From IMG/VR virus record IMGVR_UViG_3300046777_000223, positions 1 through 20,096 of that record: a DNA stretch of 20,096 bases; one strand, written 5' to 3'. The notes under the pieces were generated by a model. The model saw only the letters and a program-made list of their open reading frames with translations. It was not told where the DNA came from and searched no databases. The first letter of the stretch is position 1; every line of letters starts with the position of its first letter. This document shows, in pieces, positions 1 to 7,171 of the stretch. The DNA is from a virus. Position numbers and translations under genes: made by a program.

Positions 1-40
1 ATTCCTAGCCACAGGCATTTACAAACGGATTTCGTTTCTC

Positions 41-652
41 TTGAAAATTGAAACAATCGACATCGAGCGCGTGATCCCGTACGCAAGGAACCCGCGCAAA
101 AATGCGGGAGCGGTCGATAAAGTTGCAGCAAGTTTGCGTGAATTTGGATTTCGTCAGCCGATTGTTGTAGACGAAAACTACACCGTCATCGTCGGTCATA
201 CGCGATTGCTCGCTGCGAAGAAACTCGGCATGACCGAAGTTCCGGTGCACGTTGCTGAAGGATTGACTGACGCACAGATCAAGGCATATCGAATCGCTGA
301 CAATCGAGTTGGTGAAGAAGCCGAGTGGGATGACGCGCTACTTGCAGTCGAGTTAGGCGATCTGCAAGACAACGGATTCAATTTAGCGCTTACCGGATTG
401 TCTGAAGAAGATTTGAAAAAGTTAATGCCGGATGTTGAGCCTCTTTCCGAAATGCCTGATCTGGCAAGCGGAGACCGAGAGCCGTTTCAGCAAATGACTT
501 TCGTCATGCACGATGATCAAGTCGAACAGGTAAAGGCTGCTATTGAGACGGCACACAAACTTGGCGATTACGACTCGCCAAATGAGAATCGAAACGGCAA
601 TGCGATTGCCAGAATTTGTGAGACATTCTTGACATCTCATGGCATCCGCTAA
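41..652 (+). CDS. ParB/Srx-type N-terminal domain protein
   Basis: A 203-residue protein with a ParB/sulfiredoxin-like fold. Residues 5-63 match the ParB N-terminal core: a V-I-P-Y-A-R-N-P-R-K segment (11-20), then the signature G-H-T-R-L-L-A-A around residues 52-59, which in the family forms the nucleotide-binding/catalytic pocket. The following A-D-N-R and E-W-D-D segments are typical of phage ParB-like proteins that sit beside DNA-modification genes. No methyltransferase domain follows; residues 135-203 are a separate C-terminal part of unknown role. The start is a TTG with a weak GGA upstream. It gives the usual M-K-I-E opening, but the frame is open to the left edge, so an earlier start is possible. 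The stop overlaps the Mom-like gene by 14 bases. Such proteins may be nucleases or DNA-binding factors; the family is sure, the role is not. Confidence 0.85.
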   Translation: MKIETIDIERVIPYARNPRKNAGAVDKVAASLREFGFRQPIVVDENYTVIVGHTRLLAAKKLGMTEVPVHVAEGLTDAQIKAYRIADNRVGEEAEWDDALLAVELGDLQDNGFNLALTGLSEEDLKKLMPDVEPLSEMPDLASGDREPFQQMTFVMHDDQVEQVKAAIETAHKLGDYDSPNENRNGNAIARICETFLTSHGIR

Positions 653-1397
653 AGAAATCAGAATCGCTCCTATATCTGGCAGAGATGCTAACGCTCTCGT
701 TGAGCGGATACATTACAGCGGTAAAGTTGCGCCAAATTCGCAGTTGCATCTCGGCGTCTTTCTGAATGATCGGCTTGAAGGTGCGATGCAATTCGGACCA
801 TCTTTGGATAAGCGCAAGACGCAAGCGTTGGTTTCTGGAACTTCTTGGAATGGCTTTCTAGAATTAAATCGCATGGCTTTTTCAGAAGCCTTGCCTCGCA
901 ATTCTGAAAGCCGAGCAATGGCGATTGCGTTTCGATTGATAAAAAAACACTATCCGCATATTGAATGGATTTTGTCTTTCTCTGATGCAACGCAATGCGG
1001 AGATGGGACAATTTATAGAGCGAGCGGATTTCATCTTTGCGGAATCAGAGAAAACAAAACGATCTGGAAGTTTCCAGACGGCGAAACAATCGCAGATATA
1101 GGAATCAAGACCGCTTTCGACTGGCAGATTAAAAGATTCGGGAAAAGACTTCTTGGAACGGAAGCATTGAAAGAGGCGAAGCGATTAGGTGCAAAGCCTA
1201 TTGAAGGATTCCAGTTGCGATATATCTACTTTTTGAATTCAGAGGCGAAAGCAAGACTCACTGTTCCGATTTTGCCGTTCGATAAGATTGAGGCAGTCGG
1301 AGCGAAGATGTATAAAGGAAAGCGCGTGACGAAGGCTAATTCAGAGTTCCCCTCTGAAAGCGGCGGGGCAGTACCGACCCACGCGCTCCAACAATGA
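639..1397 (+). CDS. Mom-family DNA adenine modification protein
   Basis: A 252-residue protein of the phage Mom family. In phage Mu, Mom uses a GNAT-like fold to convert adenines to N6-carbamoylmethyl-adenine, which protects phage DNA from host restriction. Family landmarks are the opening I-H-Y-S-G-K-V-A-P-N-S segment near residue 25, L-E-L-N-R-M-A-F near 75, P-R-N-S-E-S-R-A near 86, and D-A-T-Q-C-G-D-G-T-I-Y-R-A-S-G-F around 116-131, which resembles the acyl-CoA-side loop of GNAT proteins. The C-terminal part (from about 190) with F-Q-L-R-Y-I-Y-F-L is also typical. The ATG start lies inside the end of the ParB-like gene, so the two are probably translated together. The stop overlaps the terminase small subunit as ATGA. 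No Com-like zinc-finger activator of mom is seen nearby. Assignment rests on motif recognition; the actual modified base is inferred. Confidence 0.85.
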   Translation: MASAKEIRIAPISGRDANALVERIHYSGKVAPNSQLHLGVFLNDRLEGAMQFGPSLDKRKTQALVSGTSWNGFLELNRMAFSEALPRNSESRAMAIAFRLIKKHYPHIEWILSFSDATQCGDGTIYRASGFHLCGIRENKTIWKFPDGETIADIGIKTAFDWQIKRFGKRLLGTEALKEAKRLGAKPIEGFQLRYIYFLNSEAKARLTVPILPFDKIEAVGAKMYKGKRVTKANSEFPSESGGAVPTHALQQ

Positions 1398-1957
1398 GCG
1401 TCGATGTTCAAGCCGTTGCGAAAGCGTTAAATCTCACGCCGCGACGGGTTCAGCAATTAAAAGCCGAAGGGATGCCAAGCATCGGGCGAGGTCAGTACGA
1501 ACTCGGACCGTGCATGGCGTGGTATATCCGATACCTTCAGAGCAAGTTAGACAAACTCGGGCCGAATACGAACCCTGATACGCCTGACCTACTTGCAGAA
1601 AAGACGCGCCTTGCTAGGGAGCAGGGCGACAAGTTAGCCATTGAGAACTCGATAAAGCGCGGAGAACTGGTATATGTCTCCGAGGTCGTTTCTACATGGT
1701 CGAATCACATTGCTAGTTGTAGAGCCAAACTGCTTGGCTTGCCGACTAAAGTCGCGCCGCAGTTAGTCAATCAAACCAATGCAAACGCAATCGCTGGAAA
1801 GTTACGCGACGAAATCGACGCCGCCCTCTACGAACTCTCCGAAGGTACAGACGACTACCAACATCTCGGAAGTTTTGAAGATAGCGAGCAAGACTTGGAA
1901 GCCGCCGCCGAAACTGACGATTTCGGAATGGGCAGATCGTTATCGGAGACTTTCTAG
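1394..1957 (+). CDS. Terminase small subunit, Nu1-like
   Basis: A 187-residue protein that recognises phage DNA for packaging and brings it to the large subunit. Residues 4-37 form a winged-helix/MerR-like helix-turn-helix (V-A-K-A-L-N-L-T-P-R-R-V-Q-Q-L) followed by the G-R-G-Q-Y-E-L wing, as in lambda Nu1. A charged helical region with A-E-K-T-R-L-A-R-E-Q (about 68-78) follows, as in the Nu1/GpA-type small subunits, and the C-terminus is acidic. It starts at an ATGA overlap with the Mom-like gene and sits directly before the large subunit, the normal order. Its last codons overlap the large subunit by 83 bases if the TTG at 1875 is that gene's start. Length is close to lambda Nu1 (181 residues). 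Confidence 0.88.
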   Translation: MSVDVQAVAKALNLTPRRVQQLKAEGMPSIGRGQYELGPCMAWYIRYLQSKLDKLGPNTNPDTPDLLAEKTRLAREQGDKLAIENSIKRGELVYVSEVVSTWSNHIASCRAKLLGLPTKVAPQLVNQTNANAIAGKLRDEIDAALYELSEGTDDYQHLGSFEDSEQDLEAAAETDDFGMGRSLSETF

Positions 1958-3689
1958 CGAATCCTCGGCAGAGCCTGGGGTTTGGCGAACAGCGCGAGCC
2001 GAATATCAGCGCGGGATCATGGACGCTATCACCGATGAATCGGTGAAAGAAGTCTGGATTCAGAAAGCCGCGCAGATCGGGTGGACGGAAATCCTTAACA
2101 ACGTGATCGGTTATCACGTTCACCAAGACCCTGCGCCGATGCTGCTAGTACAGCCGACGCTAGAGATGGCCGAGTCGTGGAGTAAGGACAGATTCTCGCC
2201 AATGGTGCGAGATACTCCCGCTCTCGCTGAACGGATTGCAGACCCGAAGTCAAGAGACAGCGGCAATACGCTGCTGCACAAAAAGTTTACGGGCGGTCAC
2301 TTAACGGTGGCAGGTGCAAATAGTCCCTCGGGACTTGCATCAAGACCGATCCGAATCGTGCTGTTCGATGAGGTGGATCGTTACCCGGCGAGTGCAGGTA
2401 CAGAGGGCGATCCAATCTCACTCGGTCGCAAACGTACTGCGACATTTTGGAGCCGTAAGGTATTGGCCGGATCAACGCCGACGATTAAAGGATCAAGCCG
2501 TATCGAGGCAGGATTCGAGTCGGGCGATCAACGGTTCTACTTTGTACCTTGCCCACATTGCGGAGAGTTTCAACGCTTAACGTGGGCGCAGGTTAAGTGG
2601 CCGGAAGGACAGCCAGAACTAGCCGAATATATCTGCGTGCATTGTGCGGCGATCCTAACCGAAGCCGACAAGCCGCAGATCCTACAGGCAGGAGAGTGGC
2701 GAGGGACGAAACCGTTTAACGGAATCGCCTCGTTTCATATCTCGGAACTTTATTCGCCGTGGTCTACTTGGGCAGAGATGGCAATTGCTTTCGTGCAAGC
2801 GAAGCGATTTCCCGAGACGCTGCAAACGTGGATCAATACCGCCCTCGGTGAGACATACGAGGAGCGAGGAGAACAGGTCGAGACGGTTGGCCTCGCAAGT
2901 CGCCGAGAGCCTTACACAGCGCAAAGCATCCCACAGGGTGCATTGATGCTAACGGCAGGGGTAGACGTACAGGACGACCGCCTTGAAATAACGGTAGTCG
3001 CTTGGGGACGAGACGAGGAAACGTGGGTTGTCGAGCACGCGATTCTGCGTGGCGATCCCGGCAGCGATTCCTTGTGGAACGATCTAGACGGATTCTTGTC
3101 TCGCAAGCGAGAGACGGAGGACGGGCGACCGCTACTAATCGAAGCGGCTGCGGTGGACTCCGGCGGTCACTTCACACAACAGGTCTATGCCTACTGCGCC
3201 AAACGAAAGTCACGGCGCATCTGGGCAATCAAGGGAGCGGGTGGCTTCGGTCGGTTGATCTGGCCGAAGTCAGCAGGACGGGCGGGTAAAACCTCGGCGC
3301 AGGTTTTTATAGTCGGTGTAGATACTGCGAAGGACGTTCTTTTCGGACGCCTTAAGCGAGTGCACCAACCGGGAGCAGGATATATACACTTTCCTGTTTC
3401 GGTCGATGAGGTCTACTTTGACCAGTTGACCGCCGAGACGTTGATCTACCGGATGGTGCAGGGGCGGCGCGTAAGGTCGTATAAGCCTCGCTCATCCGGC
3501 AGTAGGACGGAAGCCCTCGACTGTCTTGTATACGCCTACGCTGCCTTTATAGGGCGGCATGGCCCGATGATATTGCCGAGCCGAAAGATTGAACCTGTAG
3601 AAGTTTCAGAGACCAAAGTAGTTCAACCACAGAAACCGCAACGCCGACCCGCACCGATTCGCGGCGGTTGGATGAACGGATGGAGATAA
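1875..3689 (+). CDS. Terminase large subunit, GpA family
   Basis: The packaging motor ATPase and DNA-cutting subunit, a lambda gpA-type protein. The frame is open from ATG 1779, but the first 32 residues are low-complexity and overlap the small subunit. TTG 1875, with GGAAG 6 bases upstream, gives the family-typical start before W-K-P-P-P-K-L-T. Numbering from ATG 1779: a Walker A-like K-A-A-Q-I-G-W-T-E at 96-104; Walker B L-F-D-E-V-D at 195-200; a zinc-binding pair C258-P-H-C261 and C286-V-H-C289; a nuclease domain with acidic residues D396 (G-V-D-V-Q-D-D), D460 (V-D-S-G-G) and D581 (E-A-L-D-C-L-V-Y-A-Y). All expected elements are present, so the gene looks intact. Length, 604-636 residues, is normal. 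It ends 3 bases before the homing endonuclease start. Confidence 0.95.
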   Translation: MKIASKTWKPPPKLTISEWADRYRRLSSESSAEPGVWRTARAEYQRGIMDAITDESVKEVWIQKAAQIGWTEILNNVIGYHVHQDPAPMLLVQPTLEMAESWSKDRFSPMVRDTPALAERIADPKSRDSGNTLLHKKFTGGHLTVAGANSPSGLASRPIRIVLFDEVDRYPASAGTEGDPISLGRKRTATFWSRKVLAGSTPTIKGSSRIEAGFESGDQRFYFVPCPHCGEFQRLTWAQVKWPEGQPELAEYICVHCAAILTEADKPQILQAGEWRGTKPFNGIASFHISELYSPWSTWAEMAIAFVQAKRFPETLQTWINTALGETYEERGEQVETVGLASRREPYTAQSIPQGALMLTAGVDVQDDRLEITVVAWGRDEETWVVEHAILRGDPGSDSLWNDLDGFLSRKRETEDGRPLLIEAAAVDSGGHFTQQVYAYCAKRKSRRIWAIKGAGGFGRLIWPKSAGRAGKTSAQVFIVGVDTAKDVLFGRLKRVHQPGAGYIHFPVSVDEVYFDQLTAETLIYRMVQGRRVRSYKPRSSGSRTEALDCLVYAYAAFIGRHGPMILPSRKIEPVEVSETKVVQPQKPQRRPAPIRGGWMNGWR

Positions 3690-3692
3690 CGC

Positions 3693-4097
3693 ATGGCCGA
3701 TAGGCTTTCAGATGTAATTTATTGCGCCGGATTTTTTGATGGAGAGGGAAGTGTGGGCGCATATTGCAGGCGTTATTTGGTAACTGCATCTAATACAGAT
3801 GTCAGACCTTTAAAAAAGTTTATTGAACTGTGGGGCGGAAAAATACACGTTCAGAAAAAAAACAAATTGAAAGGCGCAAATATGGATGTTTTTCATTGGC
3901 GCTTATACGGACATAACTCAAGAACTTTTTTGAACGAAATTTATCCATATACAATTGTAAAAAAAGATCAAATTAAATTATTTTTAGAAATACTTGATGT
4001 TTTGCCAGTAGGTCGTGGCACGCGTAGAACTTCTAACGCAAGTAATTTAATTGAATTGCATTCAGAACGTATTCGTCGACTCAAGAGAATGGGGTAA
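3693..4097 (+). CDS. LAGLIDADG-type homing endonuclease, free-standing
   Basis: A 134-residue protein with one LAGLIDADG-type motif, A-G-F-F-D-G-E-G-S-V at residues 12-21, where the acidic residues bind the catalytic metal. One motif implies a homodimer acting on a near-palindromic site. Such enzymes cut alleles that lack the gene and so spread it by repair. It is shorter than I-CreI (163 residues) but keeps the F-I-E-L-W-G-G-K-I and L-F-L-E-I-L-D segments typical of the fold. It is not inside an intron or intein: it lies exactly between the terminase stop and the fibre start, with a GGAG ribosome site at 3682-3685. Base composition is unlike its neighbours; 3961-4020 has only 17 G/C in 60. 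This suggests recent arrival. Its target site is unknown. Confidence 0.85.
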   Translation: MADRLSDVIYCAGFFDGEGSVGAYCRRYLVTASNTDVRPLKKFIELWGGKIHVQKKNKLKGANMDVFHWRLYGHNSRTFLNEIYPYTIVKKDQIKLFLEILDVLPVGRGTRRTSNASNLIELHSERIRRLKRMG

Positions 4098-4100
4098 TCC

Positions 4101-6128
4101 ATGTCAGACAAAAAAATTAGCGCACTTACCTCGCTTGCTCAAGGAGACGTAGCCGTTTCAACGGACGTTCTCCCGATTGTTGACACGAGCGCAACCGAGA
4201 CAAAGAAAGTCACTGCTGCCGCCCTCGTTGGCGCGGGACTGACTGCGGGTGTCACGAACGTTGATATCAACTCGGGTTCGATTGACGGAACGACCATCGG
4301 CGCGAACTCTGCTGCTGCCGGTACGTTTACGAACCTGACCGCCTCTGGCACGGTTTCTTTCAGCGGCGCGACTGTCTCTAACGGCGGCTCCGTAACGACT
4401 GTAGATATTAACGGCGGCACCATCGACGGAGCCTCGATCGGCGCATCGAGCGCATCGACGGGTTCGTTTACTACGCTGACCACTTCCTCGACCGTTACGC
4501 TCAACGGCGGCACCGCCAACGGCGTGCTGTATCTGAACGGCAGCAAGGTGGCGACGAGTGGTAGTGCGCTGACGTTTGATGGGACGAATTTCGGAACCAC
4601 AGGAAACGCAAATCTTGGCAGCGTAAGCAAGTCAACCGATACGCAATTAAATTTTGCGTCAGACCTTGGAACCCAACGAATTTATCTTGATCGCGGGACG
4701 CGTAGTCTTGTTTTTTACGACGCCACAACTGCGATTGAAAACTACCGCATTGCTGGTATCACAGGTATTCAGACTTGGGGTGTTGGCGGCTCCGAACAAA
4801 TGCGCCTCACCTCCACGGGGTTGGGCATCGGGACTAGTTCGTTTACTTGGCTGGCGTCCGGTTCTGAAACAGGCGTTAACATTAAATCTAGCGGAACCAA
4901 CGCGGCGGGTATCAGTGTTAGCAGTTCCAATGCGAACAATACGCGCATGGAAATGTTTGCCAGTTACACGCTAAATCAAGGCGGATTTTACTTAAAAGGT
5001 GATAGTGCATATCCGCCGATGATATTTGGGCAGGTCAATGGATCAACTTACCGCGATTCCATGCTGCTTGATGCCTCCGGCAACCTCGGTCTGGGCGTCA
5101 CGCCGAGTGCGTGGGAAACGGCAAACTCGGTGCGGGCGTTGCAGTTGAATGGCGGCAATGTCAGTTCGTTCAGCAACGCATATATCTGGGTCGGGCAAAA
5201 CTGGTACAGAGATTCTGCAAGCGCGGAACGGTATGTCAACACCGCCGCCGCTACAAAGTATCAGCAAGCGTTTGGCGCACATTCGTGGTACACAGCAGCC
5301 TCCGGCACAGCAGGCAACGCCATCTCGTTCACGCAGGCGATGACGCTTGATGCGTCGGGTCAACTTGCTCTAGGCACATCTACTGCCTCATCTACGCTCG
5401 GTCGCAATCTAACCATCAACGGCGCGAACGCTGGCACTAACTCCGGCATCGTTCTGCAAAGCGCTACAACGGAACGCGGGTACGTTTACGCTTCCGATAC
5501 GCAAATGGTCTTGGGATCGTCTACTAGTATTCCGGTGTTGATGGTTACAGGCGGCTCCGAACGCGCCAGAATCACGACGGGTGGGGAATTTTTGGTTGGT
5601 ACGACAAATACATCTGCTTCCGCAGGCAATGGCGTAAAAATTGTTTCTCAAAATGGCGGTCAAGCGGCAGGTGGCGTATTTGCAGTCGGAAACTACGGCG
5701 GTTCGGATATTTATCCGTTCATGGCTTACTCATCGTCTGCAAGCGCGTTTAGATTCTATGTTGATTACGCAGGGAATATATACGCAACAAATACGTCAAT
5801 CATTAGCCTGTCAGACCAGCGCCTAAAAGAAAACATCCGTGATTTGGATGTTGGCCTAGATGCTGTGATGGCGCTGAAGCCGCGCAAGTTTGATTGGAAG
5901 GCTGGCAAGGGCAAGGACAAGAAAGACGACCGTGGGTTTATCGCCCAAGAGTTTGAGCAGGTATTCCCAGACCTTATCAATGAATGGAAAGACCCTGCCC
6001 CAGAGGGCGAGCAGCCTTACAAAACTGTTCGTCAAGACCTTATCCCTGTGCTTGTGAAGGCCATGCAGGAGCAGCAAGCAATGATTAACGAACTGAAGGC
6101 GGAAGTAGCCGCACTTAAAGGAGCCTGA
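4101..6128 (+). CDS. Tail fibre/tailspike-type protein with S74 chaperone domain
   Basis: A 675-residue fibre-like protein ending in an intramolecular chaperone (peptidase S74) domain. The N-terminal 110 residues hold a short anchor-like segment (S-A-L-T-S-L-A-Q-G-D) and two copies of a 47-residue beta repeat (see the repeat entry). The middle is rich in Gly, Ser, Thr and Asn, as expected for a trimeric beta-structured shaft, with repeated L-D-A-S-G-(N/Q)-L strands. At 571-578 lies S-D-Q-R-L-K-E-N: S571 and K576 match the catalytic Ser/Lys pair that cuts the chaperone off after trimer folding, releasing about 105 residues. The last 30 residues form a coiled coil (M-Q-E-Q-Q-A-M-I-N-E-L). It probably binds host surface sugars or proteins. 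Its place between terminase and portal is unusual for a fibre. Confidence 0.88.
   Translation: MSDKKISALTSLAQGDVAVSTDVLPIVDTSATETKKVTAAALVGAGLTAGVTNVDINSGSIDGTTIGANSAAAGTFTNLTASGTVSFSGATVSNGGSVTTVDINGGTIDGASIGASSASTGSFTTLTTSSTVTLNGGTANGVLYLNGSKVATSGSALTFDGTNFGTTGNANLGSVSKSTDTQLNFASDLGTQRIYLDRGTRSLVFYDATTAIENYRIAGITGIQTWGVGGSEQMRLTSTGLGIGTSSFTWLASGSETGVNIKSSGTNAAGISVSSSNANNTRMEMFASYTLNQGGFYLKGDSAYPPMIFGQVNGSTYRDSMLLDASGNLGLGVTPSAWETANSVRALQLNGGNVSSFSNAYIWVGQNWYRDSASAERYVNTAAATKYQQAFGAHSWYTAASGTAGNAISFTQAMTLDASGQLALGTSTASSTLGRNLTINGANAGTNSGIVLQSATTERGYVYASDTQMVLGSSTSIPVLMVTGGSERARITTGGEFLVGTTNTSASAGNGVKIVSQNGGQAAGGVFAVGNYGGSDIYPFMAYSSSASAFRFYVDYAGNIYATNTSIISLSDQRLKENIRDLDVGLDAVMALKPRKFDWKAGKGKDKKDDRGFIAQEFEQVFPDLINEWKDPAPEGEQPYKTVRQDLIPVLVKAMQEQQAMINELKAEVAALKGA
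4260..4541 (+). repeat. Two-copy 47-residue beta repeat inside the S74 fibre gene
   Basis: The segment from 4260 is repeated from 4401, a spacing of 141 bases or 47 residues. Both copies read V-D-I-N-x-G-(S/T)-I-D-G-x-x-I-G-A-x-S-A, then G-(T/S)-F-T-x-L-T. The protein repeat is clear while codons differ, so this is an old duplication held by selection on the protein. Such G-T-I-D-G type repeats are common in the shaft of phage fibres. Confidence 0.75.
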
Positions 6129-6131
6129 TAA

Positions 6132-6680
6132 ATGCCGGTCAATGAAAGTAAGCGGCTTGCCAAGGAGCAAGGGCTTAACAAGTTTGACGGCAAACCATGC
6201 TCGGTATGCGGCGGGACTCTACGCTACACGGTGAATAGTTCTTGTGTGCCATGCTCGGCAGTCCAAAACAAAAAGTGGATGACAGATAACTTTAAGGCTC
6301 GCAAGGAATACGAGCGAAACTACAAAATTAGTAACAGGGAAAAGATTGAGGCTTGGCTGAAGTCTGAAAGTGGCATAGCCACCATAAGACGAACTACTCG
6401 CAAAACCATTGCCAAGGGTAAATCATCATGGGTAACTATGATGGGGCGGATGCGAAAGTGGGGTCGCATCGTTAAGTGGGATGAAGAATTAAACGACTTT
6501 GCTTGCCGCGAGGCTCACGAATTGGCAAGGATGAGAGACAGGGCTACAGGGATTAAATGGAGCGTTGACCATATCGTGCCGCTAAAGGGCAAAAAGGTTA
6601 CAGGGCTGCATACATGGAACAACTTACAGGTTATTCCGTTGCAGAATAATAGGATTAAACACGCGCAGTTTGAGGTTTAA
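6132..6680 (+). CDS. HNH endonuclease with N-terminal zinc finger
   Basis: A 182-residue HNH nuclease. An N-terminal Cys4 zinc site is visible (C23-x2-C26 and C38-x2-C41), followed by a basic helical region. The HNH core is at the C-terminus: D146-H147-I-V-P-L, then G-L-H160 and N163-N-L-Q-V, ending N-N-R-I-K-H. These are the metal-binding and catalytic positions of the family, and all are present. A strong AAAGGAG ribosome site lies about 10 bases before the ATG. Enzymes of this design are usually free-standing homing endonucleases in phages; some HNH proteins instead help terminase cut DNA, and its distance from terL makes that less direct. It follows the S74 fibre, so that fibre lies between two homing-type nucleases. 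Confidence 0.87.
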   Translation: MPVNESKRLAKEQGLNKFDGKPCSVCGGTLRYTVNSSCVPCSAVQNKKWMTDNFKARKEYERNYKISNREKIEAWLKSESGIATIRRTTRKTIAKGKSSWVTMMGRMRKWGRIVKWDEELNDFACREAHELARMRDRATGIKWSVDHIVPLKGKKVTGLHTWNNLQVIPLQNNRIKHAQFEV

Positions 6681-6681
6681 A

Positions 6682-7005
6682 ATGGCTATTAATTACGTTT
6701 GGTCTGTTAGCAAAATGGACTGCCTGCCTAATGTGGACGGTCATCAAGATTACGTTATCGTCTGCCACTGGTCTTGCTCCGGCGCAGACGGCGAGTATTC
6801 CGGCAACGTGTACAGCACTTGTTCGCTGCCTGTAGTGGAGGGTGCGTCGTTCGTTCCTTACGCCGACCTGACGCTTGATACCGTCCTAGGATGGATTTGG
6901 GCAAACGGCGTGGACAAGGACGCGACAGAGGCGGCGGTAGCGCAGCAGATTGCGAACGCCAAGAATCCTCCGATCGTTTCTCCGGCGTTGCCGTGGGTGG
7001 CGTAA
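6682..7005 (+). CDS. Conserved phage protein, DUF7936-like
   Basis: A 107-residue protein of unknown function. It opens M-A-I-N-Y-V-W-S-V, then a beta-rich middle with a Y-S-G-N-V-Y-S-T-C strand, a V-P-Y-A-D-L-T-L-D-T-V-L-G-W-I motif near residue 68, a short helix with Q-Q-I, and P-A-L-P-W-V-A at the end. This plan (W-x-V start, F/Y-x-x-L-T-x-x-x-V-L-G-W, L-P-W end) is common in small phage proteins found next to tail fibres, and I believe it corresponds to the family called DUF7936; the match is from memory. The start chosen is ATG 6682, with GAGG at 6672-6675, rather than TTG 6670. It ends in a TAATG junction with the next gene. It may be an accessory of the S74 fibre. Confidence 0.6.
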   Translation: MAINYVWSVSKMDCLPNVDGHQDYVIVCHWSCSGADGEYSGNVYSTCSLPVVEGASFVPYADLTLDTVLGWIWANGVDKDATEAAVAQQIANAKNPPIVSPALPWVA

Positions 7006-7154
7006 TGGAAATTAAGTTAGATTTGACCGTTGAAGAAGTTAACGCAATTTTGCAGACGCTTGGAAACCTTCCGACATCATCGGGTGCATACCCTCTGATG
7101 TTGAAAATCAAAGAGCAAGCCGAAGCGCAGTTGCCGAAAGAACCAGTACAGTAA
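7005..7154 (+). CDS. Small conserved phage protein, 49 residues
   Basis: A 49-residue protein starting at ATG 7005, which overlaps the stop of the previous gene by one base (TAATG), so translation is probably coupled. The sequence has a beta start (M-E-I-K-L-D-L-T), then V-E-E-V-N-A-I-L-Q-T-L-G-N-L-P and a helix with P-L-M-L-K-I-K-E-Q. Very similar short proteins with V-N-x-I-L-x-x-L-G-x-L-P are widespread in phages, often beside tail or fibre genes. The function is unknown. A longer frame from 6891 exists, but its upstream part overlaps the preceding gene and looks like a shadow. Confidence 0.65.
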   Translation: MEIKLDLTVEEVNAILQTLGNLPTSSGAYPLMLKIKEQAEAQLPKEPVQ

Positions 7155-7171
7155 AATAACAGGGGTAGTCT

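Noticed and set aside
1-51. Possible end of an upstream gene (16 codons, stop at 49-51)
   Set aside because: The frame could be the tail of a preceding gene that overlaps the ParB-like start, but 16 residues are too few to support it.
629-655. TTGACA followed by TAAAGA, a promoter-like pair
   Set aside because: The spacing is 15 bases, the second hexamer is poor, and it lies within the ParB/Mom overlap; such a match is expected by chance.
1779-1874. ATG 1779 as start of the terminase large subunit
   Set aside because: The added 32 residues are Thr/Ser/Pro-rich, overlap the small subunit by 179 bases and have no family match; TTG 1875 with GGAAG upstream is better placed. The choice is not certain.
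6891-7004. Upstream extension of the 49-residue gene
   Set aside because: It lies in another frame of the preceding conserved gene and its translation is Gly/Arg-rich without similarity to known proteins; the ATG at 7005 gives the conserved start.
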